DNA of 60,128 nt from Streptomyces sp. CBMA291 (lineage in GTDB: Bacteria; Actinomycetota; Actinomycetes; Streptomycetales; Streptomycetaceae), in assembly GCF_014596525.1 (NCBI RefSeq), contig NZ_MSJP01000025.1, positions 1 to 60,128 of the forward strand. Direction: 5' to 3'. Shown in pieces: positions 8,072-16,618 of the stretch. Position 1 is the first letter of the stretch, and every line of letters starts with the position of its first letter. Made by a program: the position numbers and the translations under genes. The notes beneath the pieces are model-generated. The model was not told the origin of the DNA, searched no databases, and saw only the letters and a program-made list of their open reading frames with translations.

Positions 8072-9814
8072 ATGAGCACCGAGACCACCTTCCCGTACCA
8101 GGACCCGACGCTCTCCGTCGACCAGCGCGTCGAGGACCTCCTCGGACGGCTGCCCATCGAGGACAAGGCGGGCCTCATGTTCCACCCGCTGGGCAGCACC
8201 GCCCCCGACCTCGCCGAGCCCGGTCACTTCGGGATGCCGTCCATGGCCACCTTCCTGGAGCGGCGCATCAACCACTTCAACATCCTCTGGGTGAAGACCG
8301 CGCGCGAACTGGCCGCCTGGCACAACCACATCCAGCGGACCGTCCTGTCCCGCCCCCTCGGCATCCCGGTCACCGTCTCCAGCGACCCGCGCCACTCCTT
8401 CACCGACAACCCGGCCACCGCGCTCATGGCCGGTCCGTTCTCCCAGTGGCCCGAACCGCTCGGCTTCGCCGCCATCGGCTCGCCCGAGCTGGTGCGCCGC
8501 TGGGCCGACACCGTGCGCCGCGAGTACGTGGCCGTCGGCATCCGGGTCGCGCTGCACCCGCAGATCGACCTCGCCACCGAGCCGCGCTGGGCGCGCATCA
8601 GCACCACCTTCGGCGAGGACGCCGACCTCACCTCGAAGCTCGCCGTCGCCTATGTGCGCGGAATACAGGGCGAGGAGGTCGGGACGGAGTCGGTCTCGGC
8701 GATGGCCAAGCACTTCCCCGGCGGCGGCCCGCAGCTGAACGGCGAGGACCCGCACTTCCCGTACGGCCGCGAGCAGGTCTACCCGGGCGACAACTTCGAC
8801 TACCACCTCGCACCGTTCAAGGCCGTCATCGACGCGGGCGTGGCCCAGATGATGCCCTACTACGGCATGCCGGTCGGCACCGAGCACGAGGAGGTCGGCT
8901 TCGGCTTCAACAAGGGCGTCATCACCGACCTGCTCCGCGAGAAGCTGGGCTACGACGGCGTCGTCTGCACCGACTGGGGCATCCTCGCCAACACCTGCTG
9001 GGGCGTGGAGGAGCTGACGTACGAGGAGCGCATGGTCAAGTCCCTCGACGCGGGGGTCGACCAGTTCGGCGGCGAGTTCCGCCCGCAGGTCCTCGTGGAC
9101 CTGGTCAAGGCGGGGAAGGTCACCGAGGAGCGCGTCGACGCCGCCGCGCGACGGCTGCTGCGCGAGAAGTTCCGGCTCGGCCTGTTCGACCACCCGTACC
9201 TGGACGAGGAGGCCGCCGAGGCGATCGTGGGCGGCGCCGAGGCCCGCGCCGAGGGCCTCTCCGCCCAGGCGGCCTCGTACGTCCTCCTCGCCAACGCGGC
9301 CGAGGGCCCGGCCCGGCTGCCGCTCGCCCCGGGCGGCCTGAAGGTCTACGCCGAGGGCCTGTCGGCCGAGGCGCTGGGCGACCGGGCGACACTGGTCGCG
9401 ACGCCGGAGGAGGCCGACGTGGCGGTGCTGCGCCTGTCGGCGCCGTTCGAGCCGCGCGGCGAGGAAGGGACCCTGGAGTCCTTCTTCCACGCGGGCTCCC
9501 TCGACTTCCCCGCGGAGGAGACCGAGCGCGTACGGCGGATCTGCGCCACCGTCCCGACCCTGCTCGACGTCTACCTGGACCGGCCCGCGATCCTCACCGA
9601 CGTGGCGAGCGGCGCCGTGTCCCTCACGGTCAACTTCGGCGCGGCGGAGAGCGCCTTCGTGAAGGTCCTGTTCGGCGAGGAGCGGCCGCAGGGCTCGCTG
9701 CCGTTCGACCTGCCGTCGTCGATGGCCGCCGTGGAGGCGAGCCGCTCGGACATGCCCTTCGACACGGCGGACCCGCTGTTCCGCTTCGGCCACGGTCTGC
9801 GCTACGAGGGCTGA
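8072..9814 (+). CDS. Glycoside hydrolase family 3 protein
   Basis: This 580-residue protein has the GH3 (beta/alpha)8 barrel signatures: the catalytic-domain motif KHFPGGG with Lys213-His214, and GVVCTDWG, where Asp301 is the likely nucleophile. A second alpha/beta domain follows (about residues 400-540), and the C-terminus ends FRFGHGLRYEG, typical of the family. No signal peptide is visible, so it acts in the cytoplasm on imported substrate. It is co-directional with the MFS gene but separated by a poly-C repeat array. GH3 members include beta-glucosidases, xylosidases and N-acetylglucosaminidases; the exact substrate is not readable here. Confidence 0.88.
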   Translation: MSTETTFPYQDPTLSVDQRVEDLLGRLPIEDKAGLMFHPLGSTAPDLAEPGHFGMPSMATFLERRINHFNILWVKTARELAAWHNHIQRTVLSRPLGIPVTVSSDPRHSFTDNPATALMAGPFSQWPEPLGFAAIGSPELVRRWADTVRREYVAVGIRVALHPQIDLATEPRWARISTTFGEDADLTSKLAVAYVRGIQGEEVGTESVSAMAKHFPGGGPQLNGEDPHFPYGREQVYPGDNFDYHLAPFKAVIDAGVAQMMPYYGMPVGTEHEEVGFGFNKGVITDLLREKLGYDGVVCTDWGILANTCWGVEELTYEERMVKSLDAGVDQFGGEFRPQVLVDLVKAGKVTEERVDAAARRLLREKFRLGLFDHPYLDEEAAEAIVGGAEARAEGLSAQAASYVLLANAAEGPARLPLAPGGLKVYAEGLSAEALGDRATLVATPEEADVAVLRLSAPFEPRGEEGTLESFFHAGSLDFPAEETERVRRICATVPTLLDVYLDRPAILTDVASGAVSLTVNFGAAESAFVKVLFGEERPQGSLPFDLPSSMAAVEASRSDMPFDTADPLFRFGHGLRYEG

Positions 9815-9887
9815 CACCCGGTCGAACGGTACGGCCCGCCACCCCGGGAGGGGCGGCGGGCCGCACCATTTCCAGACGCCGAAGGAC

Positions 9888-10055
9888 CTAGGTCGTCTCT
9901 TTCGGGTCTTGCCTGGCCCGCGCCGCCCGGCACCGCACCTCGCCGCGTTGTCGAGGCACCCGGGTACGCCCAGTACCCGGCAGCCTCTCCGCCTTGCGAT
10001 GCACGGCACCGGACGACGCGGGCCTGACCGGCAAGACCCGAAAGAGACGACCTAG
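9888..10055. mobile_element. 168-bp foldback (MITE-like) element with perfect 26-bp inverted ends
   Basis: The left end (9888-9913, starting CTAGGTCGTCTCTTTCGGG) is a perfect 26-base inverted repeat of the right end (10030-10055). The interior is also an imperfect palindrome, with a perfect hairpin at its centre (CCGGGTAC-GCCCA-GTACCCGG). There is no transposase. The outermost bases are CTAG on both sides, compatible with a CTAG target as used by some IS5-type elements. It lies between the convergent GH3 and tesB genes and supplies the TAG stop of tesB. A very long bidirectional terminator is the alternative reading. Confidence 0.72.
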
Positions 10056-10915
10056 AGCCGCCGGAACAGCCCCTCCTGCACCACCGACACCAGGAGTCGG
10101 CCCTCGCGGTCGTAGATACGGCCCCGGGCGAGACCCCGCCCACCCGTGGCGATCGGGGACTCCTGGTCGTACAGGAACCACTCGTCGGCCCGGAACGGGC
10201 GGTGGAACCACATCGCGTGATCGAGGGAGGCGAGGTCGTAGCCCCGCGGACCCCAGAGCGGTTCGACCGGGATGCGGACCGCGTCCAGAAGAGTCATGTC
10301 CGAGGCGTACGTCAGGGCGCAGGTGTGCACCAGCGGATCGTCGCCCAGCGGCCCCACGGCCCGCATCCACACCGCCGAACGCGGCTCCGCGCCGCGCGCC
10401 TCCTCGGGCGTCCAGCGCAGCCGGTCCACGTACCGGATGTCGAACGGCTGCCGTCGGGCCATCCGCTCAAGGGCCTCGGGCAGCGCCCCGAGATGGTCGC
10501 GGATCTCGTCGGCGACCGTCGGCAGCGTCTCCGGGGCGGGCACGTGCCGGGGCGGCAGCTGGTGCTCGAAGCCCGCTTCCTCCGGCGCGTGGAACGAAGC
10601 CGTCAGATTGAAGATCGTCCGGCCCTCCTGCACGCCCGTGACCCGGCGGGTCGTGAACGAACGCCCGTCCCTGATCCGCTCCACCTGGTAGACGATCGGC
10701 ACCCCGGGCCGCCCCGGACGCAGGAAGTAGGCGTGCAGCGAGTGCACCGGACGCCCCTCCTCCACCGTGCGGCCCGCCGCCACCAGCGCCTGCCCGGCGA
10801 CCTGCCCGCCGAAGACCCGTTGCAGCGACTCCTGAGGGCTGGCCCCCCGGAAGATGTCGACCTCGATCCGCTCCAGGTCGAGCAGGTCCACGAGCCTCTC
10901 GGCGGGACTGTTCAC
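10052..10915 (-). CDS. tesB: Acyl-CoA thioesterase II (TesB-type)
   Basis: This 287-residue double hot-dog protein hydrolyses acyl-CoA to free fatty acid and CoA in the cytoplasm. Family features are FGGQVAGQAL and HSLHAYFLRPG in the N-terminal hot-dog, and in the second hot-dog the catalytic-triad segments YASDMTLL (Asp), SLDHAMWFHRPFR (Ser at the usual Thr position) and SVVQEGLFR (Gln). The length is normal. It lies 52 bases downstream of the helicase gene on the same strand. Its TAG stop codon falls inside the right inverted repeat of the foldback element. Confidence 0.93.
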   Translation of the reverse strand: MNSPAERLVDLLDLERIEVDIFRGASPQESLQRVFGGQVAGQALVAAGRTVEEGRPVHSLHAYFLRPGRPGVPIVYQVERIRDGRSFTTRRVTGVQEGRTIFNLTASFHAPEEAGFEHQLPPRHVPAPETLPTVADEIRDHLGALPEALERMARRQPFDIRYVDRLRWTPEEARGAEPRSAVWMRAVGPLGDDPLVHTCALTYASDMTLLDAVRIPVEPLWGPRGYDLASLDHAMWFHRPFRADEWFLYDQESPIATGGRGLARGRIYDREGRLLVSVVQEGLFRRL

Positions 10916-10967
10916 CAGCGCACTCCTCTACGACGGTCCTCTACGGCTGTCCTCTGCGACGGCCCGA

Positions 10968-13481
10968 CTACAGCTGTCCGACGGAGGTCACCCGGACGAC
11001 CGCGCGGCCCTCCTCGTCGGAGGCGGCGAGATCCACCTCCGCGCCGATACCCCAGTCATGGTCGCCGTTCGGGTCGGCGAACGTCTGCCGGACGCGCCAC
11101 ACACCGTGCGCCGCGTCCTCCTCGATGAGCAGCAGCTTCGGACCGCGCGCGTCCGGCCCGGTGCCGAGGTCGTCGTACTCGTCCCAGTACGCGTCCATCG
11201 CCTCGCCCCACGCGTCCGCGTCCCAGCCCGCCTCGGCGTCCAGCTCCCCGAGCGCGTCCACGTTGTCGAGGGCCGCCAGCTCCACCCGGCGGAACATCGC
11301 GTTGCGCACCAGGACCCGGAAGGCACGGGCGTTGGCCGTGACCGGCTTGACCTGGTCGGCCTTCTCCTGCGCCTCCTCGGCCGACTGCACCTCCGGGTTG
11401 GCCAGCTGCTCCCACTCGTCGAGCAGCGAGGAGTCCACCTGCCGCACCATCTCGCCCAGCCAGGCGATCAGGTCCTCCAGGTCCTCCGTCTTCAGATCGT
11501 CCGGGATGGTGTGGTCGAGCGCCTTGTACGCACCGGCCAGATACCGCAGCACGATGCCCTCGGTCCGCGCCAGCTCGTACCAGGAGGTGAACTCGGTGAA
11601 CGTCAGCGCCCGCTCGTACATGTCACGGATGACCGACTTCGGCGACACCGGGTGGTCGCCGACCCACGGGTGCGAGGTCCGGTAGACGTCGTACGCGTGC
11701 CAGAGCAGCTCCTCCAGCGGCTTCGGGTACGAGATCTCCTGGAGCCGCTCCATCCGCTCCTCGTACTCGACGCCGTCCGCCTTCATCTTCCCGACCGCCT
11801 CGCCGCGCGCCTTGTTCTGCATGGCGGCGAGGATCTGACGCGGGTCGTCGAGCGTCGACTCGACGACCGACACCATGTCCAGGGCGTACGAGGGGGACTC
11901 CGGGTCGAGCAGCTCGAAGGCGGCGAGCGCGAACGTCGACAGCGGCTGGTTGAGCGCGAAGTCCTGCTGGAGGTCGACCGTGAGCCGGATCGTCCGGCCC
12001 TCCGCGTCCGGCTCGGCGAGCTGCTCCACCACACCGCCGTCGAGCAGCGAACGGTAGATCGCGATGGCCCGGCGGATGTGCCGCAGCTGCGCCTTGCGCG
12101 GCTCGTGGTTGTCCTCAAGGAGCTTGCGCATCGCCTCGAACGCGTTGCCCGGCCGGGCGATCACCGAGAGCAGCATGATGTTGGTGACCTTGAAGCGGGA
12201 GGTCAGCGGCTCCGGCTCGGCCGCGATCAGCTTCTCGAACGTGGCGTCGCTCCAGGCGACGAACCCCTCCGGAGCCTTCTTGCGGACCACCTTGCGACGC
12301 TTCTTCGGATCGTCTCCGGCCTTCGCGAGCGCCTTCTCGTTCTCGATGACGTGCTCGGGAGCCTGCGCCACGACCAGACCGGCCGTGTCGAAGCCCGCCC
12401 GGCCCGCCCGCCCCGCGATCTGGTGGAACTCACGGGCGCGCAGGGTCCGCACCCGGCTGCCGTCGTACTTCGTCAGGGCGGTGAAGAGGACCGTGCGGAT
12501 CGGCACGTTCACCCCGACGCCCAGGGTGTCCGTCCCGCAGATCACCTTCAGGAGACCCGCCTGCGCCAGCTTCTCGACGAGCCGCCGGTACTTCGGCAGC
12601 ATGCCCGCGTGGTGCACGCCGATGCCGTGGCGTACGTAACGCGAGAGGTTCTGGCCGAACTTCGTGGTGAAGCGGAAGCTGCCGATCAGCTCGGCGATCT
12701 TGTCCTTCTCCTCGCGCGTGCACATGTTGATGCTCATCAGCGACTGCGCCCGCTCGACGGCCTGAGCCTGGGTGAAGTGCACGATGTAGACCGGCGCCTG
12801 CCGGGTGTCGAGCAGCTCCGTCAGGGTGTCCGTGATCGGGGTGAGCCGGTACTCGTACGAGAGCGGCACCGGGCGGGTCGCCGAGCGGACCACCGAGGTC
12901 GGCCGGCCCGTGCGCCGGGTCAGGTCCTTCTCGAACATCGACACGTCGCCGAGGGTCGCCGACATCAGGACGAACTGGGCCTGGGGGAGTTCCAGGAGCG
13001 GGATCTGCCACGCCCAGCCCCGGTCCTGCTCGGCGTAGAAGTGGAACTCGTCCATGACGACCTGGCCGATGTCGGCGTACTTGCCGTCCCGCAGCGCGAT
13101 GGAGGCGAGCACCTCCGCCGTGCAGCAGATCACCGGCGCGTCCGCGTTCACGGAGGCGTCGCCGGTCAGCATGCCGACGTTCTCGGTGCCGAAGAGCTTG
13201 CACAGGTCGAAGAACTTCTCCGACACCAGCGCCTTGATCGGCGCGGTGTAGAAGGTCACCTGGTCGTTGGCGAGCGCGGTGAAGTGCGCCCCCGCCGCGA
13301 CCAGCGACTTTCCGGAGCCGGTGGGAGTGGAAAGAATCACGTTGGCGCCGGAGACGACCTCGATCAGCGCCTCTTCCTGGGCCGGGTAGAGCGTGATGCC
13401 ACGGTCCTCGGCCCAGGAGGAGAAGGCCTCGAAGAGGGCGTCGGGGTCGGCGGTCGGCGGGAGCTGATCGATAAGGGTCAC
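10968..13481 (-). CDS. DExH-box (Ski2/Mtr4-like) helicase
   Basis: This 837-residue helicase has Walker A (STPTGSGKS), the DExH box (MDEFHFY), motif III (LMSATL), HHAGMLPKYR and motif VI (QIAGRAGRAGFDT), followed by a long C-terminal region. It probably unwinds RNA or structured nucleic acid in an ATP-dependent way, as in Ski2-like proteins. The frame remains open to 13829, but that would run into the divergent YdjM-like gene and would encode low-complexity sequence. The GTG at 13481 (MTLIDQLPPTADPD...), which begins the conserved part, is the preferred start. It is highly conserved in Streptomyces, and tesB lies immediately downstream. Confidence 0.92.
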   Translation of the reverse strand: MTLIDQLPPTADPDALFEAFSSWAEDRGITLYPAQEEALIEVVSGANVILSTPTGSGKSLVAAGAHFTALANDQVTFYTAPIKALVSEKFFDLCKLFGTENVGMLTGDASVNADAPVICCTAEVLASIALRDGKYADIGQVVMDEFHFYAEQDRGWAWQIPLLELPQAQFVLMSATLGDVSMFEKDLTRRTGRPTSVVRSATRPVPLSYEYRLTPITDTLTELLDTRQAPVYIVHFTQAQAVERAQSLMSINMCTREEKDKIAELIGSFRFTTKFGQNLSRYVRHGIGVHHAGMLPKYRRLVEKLAQAGLLKVICGTDTLGVGVNVPIRTVLFTALTKYDGSRVRTLRAREFHQIAGRAGRAGFDTAGLVVAQAPEHVIENEKALAKAGDDPKKRRKVVRKKAPEGFVAWSDATFEKLIAAEPEPLTSRFKVTNIMLLSVIARPGNAFEAMRKLLEDNHEPRKAQLRHIRRAIAIYRSLLDGGVVEQLAEPDAEGRTIRLTVDLQQDFALNQPLSTFALAAFELLDPESPSYALDMVSVVESTLDDPRQILAAMQNKARGEAVGKMKADGVEYEERMERLQEISYPKPLEELLWHAYDVYRTSHPWVGDHPVSPKSVIRDMYERALTFTEFTSWYELARTEGIVLRYLAGAYKALDHTIPDDLKTEDLEDLIAWLGEMVRQVDSSLLDEWEQLANPEVQSAEEAQEKADQVKPVTANARAFRVLVRNAMFRRVELAALDNVDALGELDAEAGWDADAWGEAMDAYWDEYDDLGTGPDARGPKLLLIEEDAAHGVWRVRQTFADPNGDHDWGIGAEVDLAASDEEGRAVVRVTSVGQL

Positions 13482-13611
13482 ACCCCCATCTTGCCTGGAT
13501 TCCGCTCGGATGAGGGAACCGGCCGTCGGATGGAAGATCACGAACGATAGGATCTTCCGTCGACCGGTCGTCAACTGAGCACCGGCATGGGAGAAACGGG
13601 GCGGGCCAATC

Positions 13612-14403
13612 ATGATGGGACCGGCGCATTCGCTGTCCGGAGCGGCGGCCTGGCTGGGCGTGGGAGCGGCCGCGGCCGCCTTCGACCACCCCATGCCGTG
13701 GCCGGTGCTCGTCGTCGGGGCGCTCATCTGCGCGGGCGCGGCCCTGGCCCCGGACCTGGACCACAAGTCGGCGACCATCTCGCGCGCCTTCGGACCCGTC
13801 TCCCGGACCCTCTGCGAGGTCGTCGACAAGCTGTCGTACGCGGTCTACAAGGCCACCCGTTCCTCGGCCGACCCCCGCAGGTCGGGCGGGCACCGTACGC
13901 TCACCCACACCTGGCTCTGGGCGGTCCTGATCGGGGCCGGGACCTCCGTGGCGGCCGTCACGGGCGGGCGCTGGGCGGTCCTGGCCATCCTCTTCGTCCA
14001 TCTGGTCCTCGCGGTGGAGGGCCTGCTGTGGCGGGCCGCCCGGATGTCCAGCGACGTCCTGGTCTGGCTGCTCGGCGCGGCCGGTGCCTGGATCCTCGCG
14101 GGCGTCCTGGACCAGCCGGGCAACGGCTCCGACTGGTTCCTCACCGGGCCCGCCCAGGACTATCTGTGGCTGGGTCTGCCCATCGTGCTCGGCGCCCTCG
14201 TCCACGACCTCGGCGACGCCCTGACGGTCTCCGGCTGCCCGGTCCTCTGGCCGATCCCGATAGGCCGGAGGCGCTGGTACCCGATAGGCCCTCCGAAGGG
14301 CATGCGGTTCCGGGCCGGGAGCTGGGTCGAGCTGAAGGTCCTGATGCCCGTCTTCATGATCCTGGGCGGGATCGGCGGGGCTTCGGCCCTGGGTGTCTTC
14401 TAG
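13612..14403 (+). CDS. YdjM-like membrane-bound metal-dependent hydrolase
   Basis: This 263-residue membrane protein belongs to the YdjM/LexA-binding putative hydrolase family. It shows the conserved His/Asp motifs GPAHSLSG at the N-terminus, APDLDHKSATISR (about residues 45-57), GGHRTLTHTWLW (about residues 94-105) and VHDLGDALT, interspersed with four to five hydrophobic helices. The reaction is unknown; homologues in E. coli are SOS-induced. It is divergent from the helicase and followed by a strong terminator. A start one codon later (13615) is equally possible. Confidence 0.85.
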   Translation: MMGPAHSLSGAAAWLGVGAAAAAFDHPMPWPVLVVGALICAGAALAPDLDHKSATISRAFGPVSRTLCEVVDKLSYAVYKATRSSADPRRSGGHRTLTHTWLWAVLIGAGTSVAAVTGGRWAVLAILFVHLVLAVEGLLWRAARMSSDVLVWLLGAAGAWILAGVLDQPGNGSDWFLTGPAQDYLWLGLPIVLGALVHDLGDALTVSGCPVLWPIPIGRRRWYPIGPPKGMRFRAGSWVELKVLMPVFMILGGIGGASALGVF

Positions 14404-14435
14404 GCGTTTCGGCAGTCGTTTCCGGCAGGATTCCC

Positions 14436-14477
14436 GGGGGCGGTCGGCAGGGTCGTACGGCCCTGCCGACCGCCCCC
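14436..14477. terminator. Strong hairpin terminator after the YdjM-like gene
   Basis: A perfect 17-base inverted repeat (GGGGGCGGTCGGCAGGG at 14436-14452 and its complement at 14461-14477) encloses an 8-base loop and is followed by TT. It lies 33 bases after the YdjM-like stop codon. Confidence 0.85.
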
Positions 14478-14961
14478 TTCCCGCATCTCGGATGCGATGC
14501 CCTCGCGCAGCAGGTGCGCGGCGGCGGCCGTGTGGGTGTCGCCCTGAACAACGACGGCCGGGGGGAAGAAGGGGTGGAATCATCCGAAAAGCCCAATAGA
14601 GATCGGTTTTGTTCCCGTATGGACTCTTCAGGGCCGAAGAGGTTTACATCGCATCGATTGCGGCAAACAGGTGATTATCGAACAAATATGCACGAATTTG
14701 TTCGGAATCGCCCGCTTCTGGTGCGCCATGCAGCCTTATCCGATCGAGAGAACCTCTCCGGACCATGAGGAACCGTCATGTACGGACCGATAGTTGGGGG
14801 CTTTCCCCCCTGCCGCCACCGGAGGCGTCGTCCTCGCCGGCGCCCCGGGCATGGCCTACCTGCGCCGCCGGGGCGCCTCCTTTACGACGGCACCTTGCGA
14901 GGCCGTTCAGCCCGGACAGGAGGCCGCCTCGCGGCGGTACCTTGTCGGGCCGTCGTCGCCC
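14478..14961. other. Intergenic interval with AT-rich island and possible gene remnant
   Basis: No intact gene is convincing here. Bases 14570-14770 are clearly richer in A+T than the surroundings, which suggests a promoter or acquired DNA. From ATG 14778 a short frame reads MYGPIVGGFPP and then turns into an Arg-rich string. Removing one base from the C6 run at 14806-14811 would give MYGPIVGGFPPAATGGVVLAG followed by a short hydrophobic stretch and YLRRRG. That resembles a small sortase-type (LPxTG-like) wall or membrane peptide. It may be a frameshifted remnant or a chance match. Confidence 0.3.
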
Positions 14962-16386
14962 CTACCCGCCCGCAGGCTTCGCCGAGTCCACTCCCGGGCG
15001 GGCCTTGCGCCACTCGCCCCGGGTGAAGTCCGGGATCTCCTGCGGGGCTCCCTTCGCCTTGATCGACGCGTTGCTGAGCGGCACCGGGGCCGTCCAGGTG
15101 GCGGCGTCGTACACGTCGAAGTCGGGCACGAGACCGAGCCGCAGACACTGCGTCAGACGGTAGATCATGATGTAGTCCATGCCGCCGTGACCGCCCGGCG
15201 GATTGGCGTGGTCCTTCCACAGCCAGTGGTCGAACTCGCCCGCGTACGCGCCGAAGTCCCCCCACTCGTCGTCCTTGTGGTCCGGCTCCAGATAGATCCG
15301 GGGCGGATAGTCCTCGAAGACGCCCCGGGTACCGCCCAGGCTGTTGATCCTGCTGTACGGGTGCGGGGTCGAGACATCGTGTTCGAGCCGGATCACCCGC
15401 CCCTTCGCCGTCTGCACCAGACTGATCGTCCGGTCACTCCCGATGTACGTCTCCCGCCAGCTCGGATCGCCCGCCGGCGCGTGCGCCGCCCGGTACTCGG
15501 CGAGACCGAGCGCCGGGGTGCCGAGACTGCTGATGCTCACCGCCCGGTCGCCCCGGTTCACGTCCATGTAGTTCGCGATCGGCCCGAAGGCGTGGTTGGG
15601 GTAGAGGTCCCCGCGCAGCCGGGTGTGCCAGCGACGGCGCCAGGGACCCTCGTAGTACGTGGGGGAGAACATGAGACCGCGCAGATCGTGGTTGTACGCC
15701 CCCGCCCCGTGCAGCAGCTCGCCGAACTTCCCGGCGTGCGCCATCCGCAGCACCCGCATCTCGTTCCGGCCGTAACAGCAGTTCTCCAGCTGCATACAGT
15801 GCCTGCGGGTCTGCTCCGACAGGTCCACCAGCTCCCACAGCTCGTCGAGCCGCATCGCCGCCGGACACTCCACTCCGACGTGCTTGCCGCTGCGCATCGC
15901 GGTGCTCGCGATGGCGAAGTGGCTGTCCCACGGGGTGGCCACATGGACGAAGTCGACATCGCCCCGGGCGCACAGGTTCTCGTAGTCCTCCTCGCCGTTG
16001 GCGTAGACGGCGGGCGCCGGACGCCCCGAGGCGACGACCTTCGCGACCGCCCGCTCCGCCTTCGCGCGCACCGGATCGCAGACGGCGACCACCTGCACCC
16101 AGGGAAGGGCGAGATAGAGGCCGATGACTCCGTAGCCCCGGTTGCCGAGGCCGACCAGACCGACCCGGACGGTGGACCGGCGCTCGAAGGGCACCCCGAC
16201 CATGGTCGCCCCGCGCCGCTGCGGGGAGGCCGGGGCCTCGGGCGCCGCCCCCGGAAGCGAAGCGGCGGCGGAATCATGGGCGTTCACGGTACCGAGGGCC
16301 CCGAGGCCGAGGCCCGTCCCGGCCGCGGCGGCGGTGCTCCTGAGGACCTTGCGGCGGCTCGGCACATGGGGTGTCTGCTCGTTCAT
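14962..16386 (-). CDS. Tat-exported Gfo/Idh/MocA-fold protein, GH109-type glycosidase
   Basis: This 474-residue protein starts with a twin-arginine signal ([21 protein letters not shown]), followed by a Rossmann domain ([10 protein letters not shown] near residue 75) that binds NAD+. It has the catalytic-domain motifs VATPWDSHF and GGHGGMDY seen in family 109 alpha-N-acetylgalactosaminidases, enzymes that cleave glycosides through transient NAD+-dependent oxidation. Folding with cofactor before export explains the Tat signal. It would act outside the cytoplasm on an amino-sugar glycoside. It has no operon partner. A true dehydrogenase is the alternative; the GH109 call rests on the motif set and Tat signal. 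Confidence 0.82.
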   Translation of the reverse strand: MNEQTPHVPSRRKVLRSTAAAAGTGLGLGALGTVNAHDSAAASLPGAAPEAPASPQRRGATMVGVPFERRSTVRVGLVGLGNRGYGVIGLYLALPWVQVVAVCDPVRAKAERAVAKVVASGRPAPAVYANGEEDYENLCARGDVDFVHVATPWDSHFAIASTAMRSGKHVGVECPAAMRLDELWELVDLSEQTRRHCMQLENCCYGRNEMRVLRMAHAGKFGELLHGAGAYNHDLRGLMFSPTYYEGPWRRRWHTRLRGDLYPNHAFGPIANYMDVNRGDRAVSISSLGTPALGLAEYRAAHAPAGDPSWRETYIGSDRTISLVQTAKGRVIRLEHDVSTPHPYSRINSLGGTRGVFEDYPPRIYLEPDHKDDEWGDFGAYAGEFDHWLWKDHANPPGGHGGMDYIMIYRLTQCLRLGLVPDFDVYDAATWTAPVPLSNASIKAKGAPQEIPDFTRGEWRKARPGVDSAKPAGG

Positions 16387-16557
16387 GGAACCTCCCGGAC
16401 GGTGTACACGGCTGTTTCATGAATCCCGACAGGACCCTGGACCCGGCCACCGGCGGTGCGCAAGGGCGCCGACGGGACACTCACGGCGGGTAAAGGGACC
16501 ATACTGTTACCGATCATGCGCCGAGCCGCAGCGAACGCCCACCGTCACCCGAACGTA

Positions 16558-16596
16558 CGAAAGGACTCCTCACCACCGGGGTGAGAAGCCCTTTCG
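16558..16596. terminator. Hairpin terminator
   Basis: CGAAAGG (16558-16564) pairs with CCTTTCG (16590-16596) and an inner CTCACC/GGTGAG stem (16569-16574 with 16580-16585) extends the hairpin. It lies 22 bases beyond the stop of the minus-strand FAD/Fe-S gene and so probably ends that transcript. Confidence 0.75.
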
Positions 16597-16618
16597 TGTC
16601 AGCGGGTTTGACGAGCCG

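Noticed and set aside
10854..13550. An 898-codon plus-strand open frame
   Set aside because: Lies opposite the helicase and tesB start; sequence is Arg/Leu/Val-rich and carries no family signature.
13482..13829. Longer start of the DExH helicase
   Set aside because: The extension overlaps the divergent YdjM-like gene and lacks family character; the GTG at 13481 starts the conserved part.
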